Of a stretch of 64,000 nucleotides of DNA, positions 1-8,195 are shown in pieces. The translations under genes were made by a program, and so were the position numbers. The notes below the pieces were generated by a model. That model saw only the letters and a program-made list of their open reading frames with translations, was not told the DNA's origin and did not search any database. Source of the DNA: Rhodococcus triatomae (GTDB taxonomy: Bacteria > Actinomycetota > Actinomycetes > Mycobacteriales > Mycobacteriaceae); contig NZ_CP048814.1 of NCBI RefSeq assembly GCF_014217785.1, positions 558,001 through 622,000 of the forward strand, written 5' to 3'. Every line of letters begins with the position of its first letter. Within the stretch, counting starts at the first letter, position 1.

Positions 1-1105
1 GCTCGATGATCGCCACGATCGACGCGATCTCGGCGCGAGGAATCGCGAAGTACTCGGTGACGTGGATCGCCGTGGACTCTGCCGGGGTGGCACCGACATC
101 GAGCAGATACCTGGCGACGACGTTCTCACCCCACTCGTGGAAGCGAGCCTCCCGCACCCCGTGGATCGCCTCGTACTGCGCCCCGTTCTCGAGTTCGTCA
201 CGGATGAACCGGCCCGAGTCACCGGTACGCTGCCCGTTCTCCACCCGCCACGCGCCCTCGGCGAACCGGACCTTCGAGGCGTCGTGGCTGACGAGAGCGT
301 CGATGTAGGCACGGGCGAGCGCGACACGGCCGGTGTCCGGTGTGTCCAGGGCATGCCGTGCCAGTGCCCCGAGCAAGGCCTCGGCCAGTTCCGGGCGGCA
401 GATGACGAGATCCGGCAGATACGGGTGGGATTCGTTGTACAGCAACGGTGTTCCGTCGATCCTCGAGCAGTGCAGCCCGGCTGCCTTCGCCACCCCGACA
501 GGTGCGGCGGAATCCCATTCCCACTGGCCGCCGGCGTGCACGTACGCGTCCGCCTCACCGCGCAGGACGGCCATCGCCTTGGCCCCTGCCGAACCCATCC
601 CGACGACCTCGGCGCCCACGTCGGTCGCCACCGCATCCGTGAACGCCGGCGGGCGGCTGTCGCTGACCACGATCCGGGGATGTGCCGCGCCCGCACCCAG
701 ACGATCGCGGTCGTGGTCGCCGTTCTCGGTGTCGTAGACGACCCCGAGCGCCGGCTGGGCCACCGCGGCGGCGGTGATCCCACGGTCGCGTTCCCACAGT
801 GCGACGTGCACCGCCCAGTCCGTCCGGCCGGCGAGCCCGTACTCCTTGGACCCGTCCAGCGGATCGATGATCCACACGCGGTCGGCGGACAGCCGCGCAC
901 TGTCGTCCGCGGACTCCTCGGAGAGGACGGCGTCGTCACCGCGCTCGGCGGCGAGTCGGCCGGCGAGGAAGGCGTGCGCGGCCCCGTCCCCCCGGCGGCC
1001 GAGTTCCCTGCCGTCCACGGTGCCCATACCCGCGTCGCGGATCTCGAGCAGCAGTTCTCCTGCCCCCTGGGCGATGTCGGCGGCGAATTTCGCGTCGGTG
1101 CTCAC
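1..1105 (-). CDS. cysQ: PAP phosphatase CysQ with C-terminal NTF2/SnoaL-like domain (partial, runs off left edge)
   Basis: Hydrolyses PAP (3'-phosphoadenosine 5'-phosphate) to AMP, clearing the product of PAPS-dependent reactions; inositol-monophosphatase superfamily. The GTG start at 1105 overlaps the cysNC stop by 4 nt. Seen: the metal-binding motif WIIDPLDGSKEY near residue 80 and the second motif GGQWEWDSAAP near residue 190. Stand-alone actinobacterial CysQ is about 250-270 residues. Here the frame stays open past residue 260 to the window edge (368 codons). The extra part has an NTF2/SnoaL-like pattern (ARAYIDALVSHD, then YEAIHGVREARF, VVARYLLDVGAT, IHVTEYFAIPRAEI). I read this as an in-frame fusion; the true stop lies outside the window. 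The CysQ assignment is firm, the extra-domain call is by pattern only. Confidence 0.85.
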   Translation of the reverse strand, partial: MSTDAKFAADIAQGAGELLLEIRDAGMGTVDGRELGRRGDGAAHAFLAGRLAAERGDDAVLSEESADDSARLSADRVWIIDPLDGSKEYGLAGRTDWAVHVALWERDRGITAAAVAQPALGVVYDTENGDHDRDRLGAGAAHPRIVVSDSRPPAFTDAVATDVGAEVVGMGSAGAKAMAVLRGEADAYVHAGGQWEWDSAAPVGVAKAAGLHCSRIDGTPLLYNESHPYLPDLVICRPELAEALLGALARHALDTPDTGRVALARAYIDALVSHDASKVRFAEGAWRVENGQRTGDSGRFIRDELENGAQYEAIHGVREARFHEWGENVVARYLLDVGATPAESTAIHVTEYFAIPRAEIASIVAIIE

Positions 1106-2943
1106 AGTCCCAAGAATCCCACAATCGCGGCCGCCTGGTCGGCCGGATCGCCGTCGGACGGGCGCAGCGCGAGTTCCGGATGCTCCGGCGGCTCGTACGG
1201 GTCGTCCACGCCGGTGAACCTCGTGATCTCCCCCGCCCTGGCCCGCGCGTACATACCCTTGGGATCACGCGCCTCGCACTCGGCGAGCGGGGTGTCCACG
1301 AAGACCTCGACGAAGGGGATGCCCGCGGCACGGTGCCGCTCGCGCACCCGCTCCCGATCCTGCTGGTAGGGACTGATGAGACAGGCGATCGCCACCACTC
1401 CGGCCTCGGCCAGGACGATCGCGACCTCACCGACCCGGCGGACGTTCTCGGCGCGGTCCTCGGGGGCGAAACCCAGATCCGCAGTGAGCCCGTGACGCAG
1501 GTTGTCCCCGTCGAGTCGATGACAGGCGACGTGTTTCGCATGCAGGGCACGCTCGAGTTCCACTGCCACGGACGACTTCCCCGAGGCGGACAGGCCGGTG
1601 AGCCAGATGGTTGCCGCCGTGGGTCGTTCGCCGTCCGCCGCGGTCCCACGGTGCCACACCACAGGCGTACCCGACAGCGACGGACCGGTGATCATTCCTG
1701 CGGCGACGGTGTCTCCGGTGACCTCGTCGACGAGCACGAAGCTGCCGGTGCCCCGATTCCGGCGATACGGATCGAACGTCAACGGGTCGGTCGTCGTCAC
1801 CCGGATCCGTCCGATCTCGTTGAGCTCCAGGGACTCCGCGGTGGTGTCGCGGTGCAGGGTGTTGACGTCCAGCCGGTAGTCCAGCCCGCCGACGCGAGCG
1901 CCGGTGCTGCGAGTCCCGTGCAACATCACATACCGGTCGCCCGAATGCAGCTCACGACGGTCACTGAGCCAGCAGACCATCGCATCGATCTCCCTACCGA
2001 TCAGCGGCCGGTTCCCGGGACGGCAGAGCAGGTCGCCGCGCCCGACATCCAGCTGGTCCTCGAGCTCGACGACCACCGCACTCGACGCGAAGGCCTCGGC
2101 AAGCGGGGCCCCTCCCGGGCCCCAGATCGCCCGGACCGTCGAGGTCCGCCCGGACGGGACCACCATCACCTCGTCCCCCGGCTTGAACACGCCACCGACC
2201 ACGGTGCCGGCGTACCCGCGGAAGTCGTGCAACGACGAATCCGACTGCCGCTGCGGCCGAATGACGCACTGCACCGGCATCCGCGCATCGACGAGGTTGC
2301 GGTCCGAGGCGATGTGGACGCTCTCGAGATGACCGAGGAGGGACGAGCCGTCGTACCACGGCATGTTCACGGTGCGCTGTGCGACATTGTCCCCGTGCAG
2401 TGCCGAGACGGGCACGAACGACAGGTCCTGGACGTCGAGCTTCATCGCGAACCGGCGGAATTCCTCGACGACCTCCTCGAATCTCGACTGCGACCAGTCG
2501 ACCAGGTCCATCTTGTTGACGCACACCACCAGGTGCGCGATTCCGAGGAGGCTCGCGATGAACGCGTGCCGGCGCGTCTGTTCCACCACGCCGTTGCGTG
2601 CGTCGACGAGGACGAGCGCCACATCCGCCGTCGACGCTCCGGTGACCATGTTCCGGGTGTACTGCTCGTGGCCCGGGGTGTCCGCGATGACGAACTTACG
2701 CCGGGGAGTCGCGAAGTAGCGGTGCGCGACATCGATGGTGATGCCCTGCTCCCGCTCGGCCCGCAGCCCGTCGGTGAGCAGTGCGAGATCGGTGTGATCG
2801 GCGCCGCGACTTCGGCTCGTGCGCTCGACCGCGTCGAGTTGATCCTCGAACACGGCCTTGGAATCGAAGAGCAGCCGGCCGATGAGGGTGGATTTCCCGT
2901 CGTCGACGCTTCCTGCCGTCGCGACCCGGAGTAGTTGCTGCAT
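1102..2943 (-). CDS. cysNC: Bifunctional sulfate adenylyltransferase large subunit / APS kinase
   Basis: Makes PAPS: the N-terminal GTPase part drives ATP sulfurylase together with CysD, and the C-terminal part phosphorylates APS. 613 residues from the ATG at 2943. Seen: P-loop AGSVDDGKST (residues about 10-19), DTPGHEQYTRNM, NKMDLVD, then translation-factor-like barrels. Around residue 430 a second P-loop, WLTGLSASGKSS, and DGDNLRHGL mark the CysC kinase domain. The start shares one base with the cysD stop (TGATG), so the two are translationally coupled; cysQ follows with a 4-nt overlap. A longer in-frame upstream extension lies over cysD and is not credible. The domain order and size fit the NodQ/CysNC type found in mycobacteria. 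Confidence 0.95.
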   Translation of the reverse strand: MQQLLRVATAGSVDDGKSTLIGRLLFDSKAVFEDQLDAVERTSRSRGADHTDLALLTDGLRAEREQGITIDVAHRYFATPRRKFVIADTPGHEQYTRNMVTGASTADVALVLVDARNGVVEQTRRHAFIASLLGIAHLVVCVNKMDLVDWSQSRFEEVVEEFRRFAMKLDVQDLSFVPVSALHGDNVAQRTVNMPWYDGSSLLGHLESVHIASDRNLVDARMPVQCVIRPQRQSDSSLHDFRGYAGTVVGGVFKPGDEVMVVPSGRTSTVRAIWGPGGAPLAEAFASSAVVVELEDQLDVGRGDLLCRPGNRPLIGREIDAMVCWLSDRRELHSGDRYVMLHGTRSTGARVGGLDYRLDVNTLHRDTTAESLELNEIGRIRVTTTDPLTFDPYRRNRGTGSFVLVDEVTGDTVAAGMITGPSLSGTPVVWHRGTAADGERPTAATIWLTGLSASGKSSVAVELERALHAKHVACHRLDGDNLRHGLTADLGFAPEDRAENVRRVGEVAIVLAEAGVVAIACLISPYQQDRERVRERHRAAGIPFVEVFVDTPLAECEARDPKGMYARARAGEITRFTGVDDPYEPPEHPELALRPSDGDPADQAAAIVGFLGL

Positions 2944-3872
2944 CAGAAGTAGCCCTCCCGCTTGCGGTCTTCCATCCCTGCCTCCGAGATCCGGTCGTCG
3001 GCCCGGGTCGCACCTCGCTCGGTCACCCTGCTGGCCGCGACCTCCACGGCGACCTGCGCCGCGTTGCTCGCGGTCGACTCCACACAGCCGGTGCACGTGG
3101 CATCGCCGACCGTCCGGAACCGGACCGAAGCCTCCACCGGCTCCTCGCCCGGCGCGAGCTCGAGAAATCGAGTGTGCGCCAGGAGCATTCCGTCGCGGAG
3201 CACCACCGGCCTGCGGTGCGCGTAATACAGCGGCGGCAGGTCGATCCGCTCACGGTCGATGTACTGCCAGATGTCGAGCTCGGTCCAGTTCGAGAGCGGG
3301 AAGACCCGGATGTGTTCGCCCCGCCGGTGCCGGCCGTTGTAGAGCGACCACAGCTCGGGCCGCTGGGCCCGCGGATCCCAGCGCCCCTCGCGGTCACGGA
3401 AGCTGAAGATCCGCTCCTTCGCGCGTGCCTTCTCCTCGTCCCGTCTCGCACCGCCGAACACCGCGTCGAACCTGTGCTCGGCGATGCCCCGGAGCAGGGC
3501 GGTCGTCTGCAGCCGGTTGCGGCTGGCACCCGGCCCGTGATCCTCGACGACCCGCCCCGCATCGATGTCGTCCTGCACCCGGATCACCTCGAGATCCAGG
3601 CCGAGGTGCTCGCGAGTGCGATCGCGGAAATCGATCACCTCGTCGAAGTTGTGGCCGGTGTCGATGTGCATGACCGTGAAGGGCACGGCCGCGGGCCAGA
3701 ATGCCCGCGCGGCCAGGTGCAGCATCACCACCGAGTCCTTGCCGCCGGAGAAGAGCAACACCGGTCGTTCGAAGGTGGCCGACACCTCACGGAAGATGTG
3801 CACCGACTCGGCCTCGAGCGCGTCGAGGTGCGAGAGCTCGTAAGCCGGTGGCGGATGGATCGTGGATGACAT
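2943..3872 (-). CDS. cysD: Sulfate adenylyltransferase small subunit
   Basis: ATP sulfurylase catalytic subunit, making APS from sulfate and ATP; partner of the adjacent CysNC. 309 residues, normal for the family. Seen: PP-loop motif LLFSGGKDSVVMLHLA near residue 45, VMHIDTGHNF, GGARRDEEKARAKERIFSFRD, and the C-terminal PLSNWTELDIWQYI region. Start chosen at ATG 3872 because AGGAG lies about 8 nt upstream. An in-frame start further up (3953) would lie in the promoter. First gene of the cysD-cysNC-cysQ operon, read from the KstR-box promoter at 3958-3987 with a leader of about 80 nt. Confidence 0.95.
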   Translation of the reverse strand: MSSTIHPPPAYELSHLDALEAESVHIFREVSATFERPVLLFSGGKDSVVMLHLAARAFWPAAVPFTVMHIDTGHNFDEVIDFRDRTREHLGLDLEVIRVQDDIDAGRVVEDHGPGASRNRLQTTALLRGIAEHRFDAVFGGARRDEEKARAKERIFSFRDREGRWDPRAQRPELWSLYNGRHRRGEHIRVFPLSNWTELDIWQYIDRERIDLPPLYYAHRRPVVLRDGMLLAHTRFLELAPGEEPVEASVRFRTVGDATCTGCVESTASNAAQVAVEVAASRVTERGATRADDRISEAGMEDRKREGYF

Positions 3873-3954
3873 CGAGGTCTCCTCGTCTGCGGCCCGTGAG
3901 TATCGACGCCCACGTCGGTACATATTTGTATCGGGCCGGTCCAAGCGGAACACC

Positions 3955-3990
3955 TCGACAATAGAACGCGTTTCAGTTGTCGGTCAATGG
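3955..3990 (-). promoter_or_regulatory. cysD promoter with KstR-type operator
   Basis: On the minus strand: -35 TTGACC (3987-3982), 18-nt spacer, -10 TATTGT (3963-3958). The palindrome TGAAACGCGTTCTA (3975-3962) fits the published KstR consensus TNNAACNNGTTNNA and covers the spacer and the -10 edge, a repressor position. The -35 contains the iclR stop codon. The 36-bp block 3955-3990 repeats, inverted, at 4907-4942 with 29 of 36 bases identical, including an uninterrupted 17-nt core. KstR binding is inferred from the consensus only. Confidence 0.75.
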
Positions 3991-4910
3991 CCGGGTGCCG
4001 CGGCAGCCACCGGCGCACGACCGCCCACGTCGGAGGTGATCGCCGCGGCAGTCGCCGCCAGATCCCGCCCCCGCCGTGCGATCTCACCCGACGACAGCGT
4101 GGTCCCGACGTAGAGCGTGAGGACCATCGCCTGATGCCCGCCGGCGTCGAAGGTCGGGGCGGCGATCAGGTGAACGGCACTCTCCCCGTCACCGTCGGGC
4201 AGATACACCCGCTCGCCGAGGCTCGAGACCAGGTCGCCCAACGCGGCGCGCAGTTCGGCCGACAGGTCGTGGTCGGCCACTCCCGCCATGAGCGTGTGCA
4301 GTTGCCGACCCACCGGCGTCAGCGTCTCCACGAGGTACCCCGTCCGGACACACTCCTCGACGACGCTCGCGAGCCGGGTGCGATCGTGACGCACGGGCAG
4401 CGCGGGCTCACGGCGCAACCAGGACTCGAGGGCCTCCGCCCCGTCCCACAGCACGTACATCAGTCCGACCGGGGGCGCGAACGGGTAGCTCTCCCCGACC
4501 TTGACCCCGGCCCGCACACCCGGCGGGCTGGTGACCTCGAGGACGGCGATCCGATCACCCACCACCGCCGACGCGGTGCACGTGGTGCCGTAGCGCTCGC
4601 TCAGCACGGCCAGGTGCGCCCGCGCGACCGGACCGGCGACGTATCCCTCCTGAGCGGCGCGCCCGACCGCCACCAGCGCGGGACCGAGACCGTAGGTCTT
4701 CGACGCCGGATCGCGATGGAGGTACCCCGCCTCGGCCAGTACCGACAGGATCCCGAGGCAGGTGGGCTTGCTGAGGTCGAGCCGACGGGCGAGCTCGGAC
4801 AGGCCGAAGCGCCTGCCGCGGTGTGCCACCAGGAAGTCCAGCACCTGCACGACCCGCTCGGTGGGCGGGGAGCGACGGCCGGTCCGGGGCGCGGATTCGA
4901 TGTCGTCCAT
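3984..4910 (-). CDS. IclR-family transcriptional regulator
   Basis: 308-residue DNA-binding regulator. Seen: an N-terminal winged helix-turn-helix (ERVVQVLDFLVAHRGRRFG, LSELARRLDLSKPTCLGILS, residues about 20-75), then an IclR effector-binding domain (HRDPASKTYGLGPALVAVG to about residue 265). Start ATG 4910 has AGGAG at proper distance. Its start codon adjoins the -35 of the divergent DUF1214-operon promoter and its stop lies in the -35 of the cysD promoter, so both neighbours fire outward from its ends. The ligand is unknown; a sterol- or sulfate-related effector is a guess from context. A KstR-type palindrome only 12 bp upstream suggests this gene is repressed with its neighbours. Confidence 0.88.
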   Translation of the reverse strand: MDDIESAPRTGRRSPPTERVVQVLDFLVAHRGRRFGLSELARRLDLSKPTCLGILSVLAEAGYLHRDPASKTYGLGPALVAVGRAAQEGYVAGPVARAHLAVLSERYGTTCTASAVVGDRIAVLEVTSPPGVRAGVKVGESYPFAPPVGLMYVLWDGAEALESWLRREPALPVRHDRTRLASVVEECVRTGYLVETLTPVGRQLHTLMAGVADHDLSAELRAALGDLVSSLGERVYLPDGDGESAVHLIAAPTFDAGGHQAMVLTLYVGTTLSSGEIARRGRDLAATAAAITSDVGGRAPVAAAAPGH

Positions 4911-4942
4911 TGACCAGCTCCTAGAACGCGTTCTATTGTCGG
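4907..4942 (+). promoter_or_regulatory. Promoter of DUF1214-SDR-sulfotransferase operon with perfect KstR-type operator
   Basis: Plus strand: -35 TTGACC (4910-4915), 18-nt spacer, -10 TATTGT (4934-4939), the same hexamers and spacing as the cysD promoter. The perfect 14-bp palindrome TAGAACGCGTTCTA at 4922-4935 matches TNNAACNNGTTNNA. It also sits 12 bp upstream of the iclR start on the other strand, so one operator can control both directions. KstR as the binder is inference. Confidence 0.8.
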
Positions 4943-5069
4943 ATACGTCAACTTCTACCACAGAGGTACAGATGTGTACCACCGCCCGTCGCGTCGTCAC
5001 GATTCGGGCGGCTGTTCATCGATCCCCCGCGGGGCCCGCCGTGTCCGTCCCGCGAGTCAGGAGCAGCAC

Positions 5070-6236
5070 GTGCTGACCGATGCCTTCGCCGAATCCCTCG
5101 CCGAGGCCGAGAAACTGATCGCCGCCGCACCGCACGTCGAGAGCGAACAGGATCTCGTCGAGGGCTACCGCTATCTGGCGGGCGGGATCCTGGCCACCAC
5201 GCACGCCGCCTGGGCGGTCGACCGGAGGCACCCCACCTTCATCTCGGGCACCGGGCCGTACACCAAGATGGGCCTGGACAATCCCGACACCCTCTACCTC
5301 GGGGCCGTCATCAGCGACGACGCCGAGTATGTGGTCACCGGAACACGGGGAACCACAACAGATCTCAGCTTCCAGGTGCTGTCGGGAAATTACACCGCCG
5401 CGAACGTACCCGGCAGCGAGTCCGCCTTCGACGACCGCGCGATCGACATCGCACCCGACGGCAGCTTCGAAATCCGGTTCGGTCCCGAGCCGGCCGCGGG
5501 CCGACGCAACTACGTCACCCTCGCGCCCGGTTCGTCGCAACTGGTCGTCCGCGAGGTCTACGGCGACTGGAGCCAGCGGCGGGGCACTCTCCGGATCACC
5601 CGACCCGACACGGCCGGTGAGCCCGCGGTGCCGCTGACCCCCGAAGACGTCGAGAAGCGCTACGCCCGGGCCGGGAAGGCGCTCGTGTCGCGGGTGCGGA
5701 CGTGGCTGAAGTTCCCCGAACGGTTCTATCTCGACCAGCCGGCGAACGAACTCACCGAGCCGCGGTCCACGCCGGGCGGCCTCGCGACGCAGTATTCGTC
5801 GGTGGGCCACTACTCCCTGGGGCCGGACGAGGCGATGATCATCACCGTCCCGCACTCGGATGCCCCCTACCAGGGGTTTCAGCTCGGAAGCCTCTGGTAT
5901 ATCTCCCTCGACTACACCGGGCACCAGTCCTCGCTGAACACCTCGCAGTCCCAGACCGACCCCGACGGGATGATCCGGCTCGTGGTGTCCGAACGTAATC
6001 CCGGGATCACCAACTGGATCGACACGGTGGGTCACCGCCGCGGATATCTCCAGTTCCGCTGGCAGCGTCTGTCACGCGAGCTCACCGCCGACGACGGCCC
6101 CGTCGCGCAGGTCGTCCCGTTCGAGCAGATCGCCGACCACCTGCCCTACCACGGGTCCAACGTCATCGATCCCGAGGACTTCGCCTCCCGCATCGCCGCG
6201 CGCCGCGCGGCGGTCGCCGATCGGATGCTCGCATGA
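5070..6236 (+). CDS. DUF1214-domain protein (Rv3531c-like)
   Basis: 388 residues, no known enzymatic role. The GTG start at 5070 is chosen for the AGGAG about 7 nt upstream; an in-frame ATG at 4974 lies in the leader. Visible features are an N-terminal helical part (LAEAEKLIAAAPHV), a beta-rich core (YLGAVISDDAEYVVTGTRG) and a C-terminal FQLGSLWYISLDYTGHQSSL segment typical of DUF1214. The order DUF1214-SDR-sulfotransferase recalls mycobacterial Rv3531c-Rv3530c-Rv3529c, next to cholesterol genes and reported in the KstR regulon (from memory). It overlaps the SDR gene by 4 nt. A role in steroid or lipid modification is inference. Confidence 0.8.
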   Translation: MLTDAFAESLAEAEKLIAAAPHVESEQDLVEGYRYLAGGILATTHAAWAVDRRHPTFISGTGPYTKMGLDNPDTLYLGAVISDDAEYVVTGTRGTTTDLSFQVLSGNYTAANVPGSESAFDDRAIDIAPDGSFEIRFGPEPAAGRRNYVTLAPGSSQLVVREVYGDWSQRRGTLRITRPDTAGEPAVPLTPEDVEKRYARAGKALVSRVRTWLKFPERFYLDQPANELTEPRSTPGGLATQYSSVGHYSLGPDEAMIITVPHSDAPYQGFQLGSLWYISLDYTGHQSSLNTSQSQTDPDGMIRLVVSERNPGITNWIDTVGHRRGYLQFRWQRLSRELTADDGPVAQVVPFEQIADHLPYHGSNVIDPEDFASRIAARRAAVADRMLA

Positions 6237-7024
6237 CCGAGACGCCGACACTCCTGCAGGACAAGGTGGTCGTCCTCTCCGGGGTCGGGCCGGGGCTGGG
6301 CCGCACGCTCGCGGTCCGCTGCGCCGAGTCCGGGGCTGCGGTCGTGCTCGCCGCGCGGACGAAGGAACGCCTCGACGAGGTCGTCGCGGAGATCACCGCA
6401 TCCGGGGGGCGTGCGGTCGCCGTTCCGACCGACATCACCGATCGGTCCTCGGCCGAGAACCTCGTCCGGGAGGCGATCGACGCTTTCGGACGAGTCGACG
6501 TACTGGTCAACAACGCCTTCTCCGTACCGTCGATGAAGCCGCTCGCGGACACCGACTTCGACCGCATCCGGGCGAGCTTCGAACTCACCGTGCTCGGTGC
6601 CCTGCGGCTCACCCAGTTGTTCACTCCGGCACTCGCCGAATCACGGGGCGCGGTCGTCGACATCAGTTCGATGGTGATTCGACACTCGCAGCAGCGATAC
6701 GGCAGCTACAAGATCGCCAAATCGGCCCTGCTCGCACAGTCCCAGTCCCTCGCATCGGAACTGGGCGGCCACGGCATCCGAGTCAACTCCGTGGCACCGG
6801 GATACATCTGGGGCGAGACGCTGAAGGGCTACTTCGCACACCAGGCCGGCAAGTACGGCACCACCGTCGAGCAGATCTACGAGGCGACGGCCGCGAACAC
6901 CGACCTGGGGCGGCTTCCCACCACCGAGGAGGTCGCCGACGCCGTGCTCTTCCTCGCGTCTCCGCTCGCGAGTGGGATCACCGGGCAGTGCCTGGACGTG
7001 AACTGCGGCGAGTTCCATCACTGA
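6233..7024 (+). CDS. Short-chain dehydrogenase/reductase
   Basis: NAD(P)-dependent oxidoreductase of 263 residues. Seen: nucleotide-binding GVGPGLGRT near residue 17, the NNAF variant of NNAG at about 91, and the catalytic pair in RYGSYKIAKSA (Tyr and Lys) at about 158. C-terminal VADAVLFLASPLASGITGQ is standard for classical SDRs. Translationally coupled to the DUF1214 gene (ATGA overlap) and 13 nt before the sulfotransferase gene. Position matches mycobacterial Rv3530c. A hydroxyl/keto conversion on a steroid or other lipid just before or after sulfation is plausible; the substrate cannot be read from the sequence. Confidence 0.88.
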   Translation: MTETPTLLQDKVVVLSGVGPGLGRTLAVRCAESGAAVVLAARTKERLDEVVAEITASGGRAVAVPTDITDRSSAENLVREAIDAFGRVDVLVNNAFSVPSMKPLADTDFDRIRASFELTVLGALRLTQLFTPALAESRGAVVDISSMVIRHSQQRYGSYKIAKSALLAQSQSLASELGGHGIRVNSVAPGYIWGETLKGYFAHQAGKYGTTVEQIYEATAANTDLGRLPTTEEVADAVLFLASPLASGITGQCLDVNCGEFHH

Positions 7025-7037
7025 CAGCGAGGAGAGA

Positions 7038-8195
7038 ATGCACGTGAGCGAGCGAACGACCGTCGGCACGATCGAGGACCTGCACGCATCGGCGACACGG
7101 ATCACCGGCCTCGACGACTTCGGCGAGGACGACTACCGGGAGGCACTCGGGGTGCTGCTCGAGTCGTATCGTCGCGACGAGCAGCTGACTCCGTTCGGCA
7201 GCAAGATCTCCCGGGTGTTCCTGCGCGGCGCCCTGGTGGCCCGACTGCTCGGCGAAGCAGCATGGAAACAGCACCCCGAACACGCGGAGGTCGCGGTGGA
7301 GCGCCCGATCTTCGTCACCGGGCTCCCCCGCACCGGCACCACCGCGCTGCATCGGCTGCTCACCGCGGACCCCGGCCACCAGGGCCTGGAGATGTGGTTG
7401 ACCGAGATGCCACAGCCGCGGCCGCCGCGCGAGAGCTGGGAGTCGAACCCCGTATTCCGGCGGATCGACGACCAGTTCGCCCGGCATCATGTCGAGCATC
7501 CCGAGTTCATGGGGGTGCACTACATGTCCGCGGGCGAGGTGGAGGAGTGCTGGCAGTTGCTCCGCCAGACGTTCAAGTCCGTGTCCTACGAGTGCCTCGC
7601 GCATCTGCCGACGTACTCGGACTGGCTCCGGAACCAGGACTGGACGAACGCGTATCGACGGCACCGGCGCAACCTCCAGCTCATCGGGTTGCCGGATCGC
7701 GATCGGCGGTGGGTGCTCAAGAACCCCAGTCATCTGTTCGCGCTCGACGAACTCATGGCCGTGTATCCGGATGCGCTGGTGATCCAGACCCACCGGCCAC
7801 CCCGCACGATCGTGCCGTCCGTGTGCAGCCTCGCCGAGCAGGCCACCGACGGCTGGTCGGATCGTTTTCGCGGTGAGGTGATCGGACGCAGCCAACTCGA
7901 GTTGTGGGCGCGCGGACTCGAGACCTTCACCGAGGCTCGCCGCCGGTACGACCCGGCCCAGTTCGTCGACGTGGACTACACCCGGTTCGTCGAGGATCCC
8001 CTCGGCACAGTGGAGGACATCTACGGCCGGTTCGGGCTGGACCTGACCCCGGCTGCCCAGTCGGCGATGGAATCCATGCACGCCGAGAGCCGCACCGGAG
8101 CTCGCCGGCCGGCCCACCGCTACACCCTCGAACAGTTCGGGCTCACCGCCGAGGAGGTCGACGAACGGTTCGCGAACTACCAGTTCACCGCGTGA
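7038..8195 (+). CDS. PAPS-dependent sulfotransferase family protein (Rv3529c-like)
   Basis: 385 residues. Seen: the 5'-phosphosulfate loop as PIFVTGLPRTGTTALHRLL near residue 90, the catalytic-type His in that loop, and the 3'-phosphate-binding region as VLKNPSHLFALDEL and QTHRPPRTIVPSVCSL (residues about 220-260). These are the two PAPS signatures of the Stf3/Sulfotransfer_3 group. GAGGAG lies 8 nt before ATG 7038; GTG 7044 is an alternative. Last gene of the operon driven from 4910. PAPS would come from the divergent cysD-cysNC genes and PAP would be removed by CysQ. The acceptor is unknown; the KstR-type operator points to a sterol-related molecule. Confidence 0.87.
   Translation: MHVSERTTVGTIEDLHASATRITGLDDFGEDDYREALGVLLESYRRDEQLTPFGSKISRVFLRGALVARLLGEAAWKQHPEHAEVAVERPIFVTGLPRTGTTALHRLLTADPGHQGLEMWLTEMPQPRPPRESWESNPVFRRIDDQFARHHVEHPEFMGVHYMSAGEVEECWQLLRQTFKSVSYECLAHLPTYSDWLRNQDWTNAYRRHRRNLQLIGLPDRDRRWVLKNPSHLFALDELMAVYPDALVIQTHRPPRTIVPSVCSLAEQATDGWSDRFRGEVIGRSQLELWARGLETFTEARRRYDPAQFVDVDYTRFVEDPLGTVEDIYGRFGLDLTPAAQSAMESMHAESRTGARRPAHRYTLEQFGLTAEEVDERFANYQFTA

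Noticed and set aside
1180..2934. 584-codon plus-strand open frame opposite cysNC
   Set aside because: Mirror frame caused by high third-position GC of cysNC; no family pattern or start signal.
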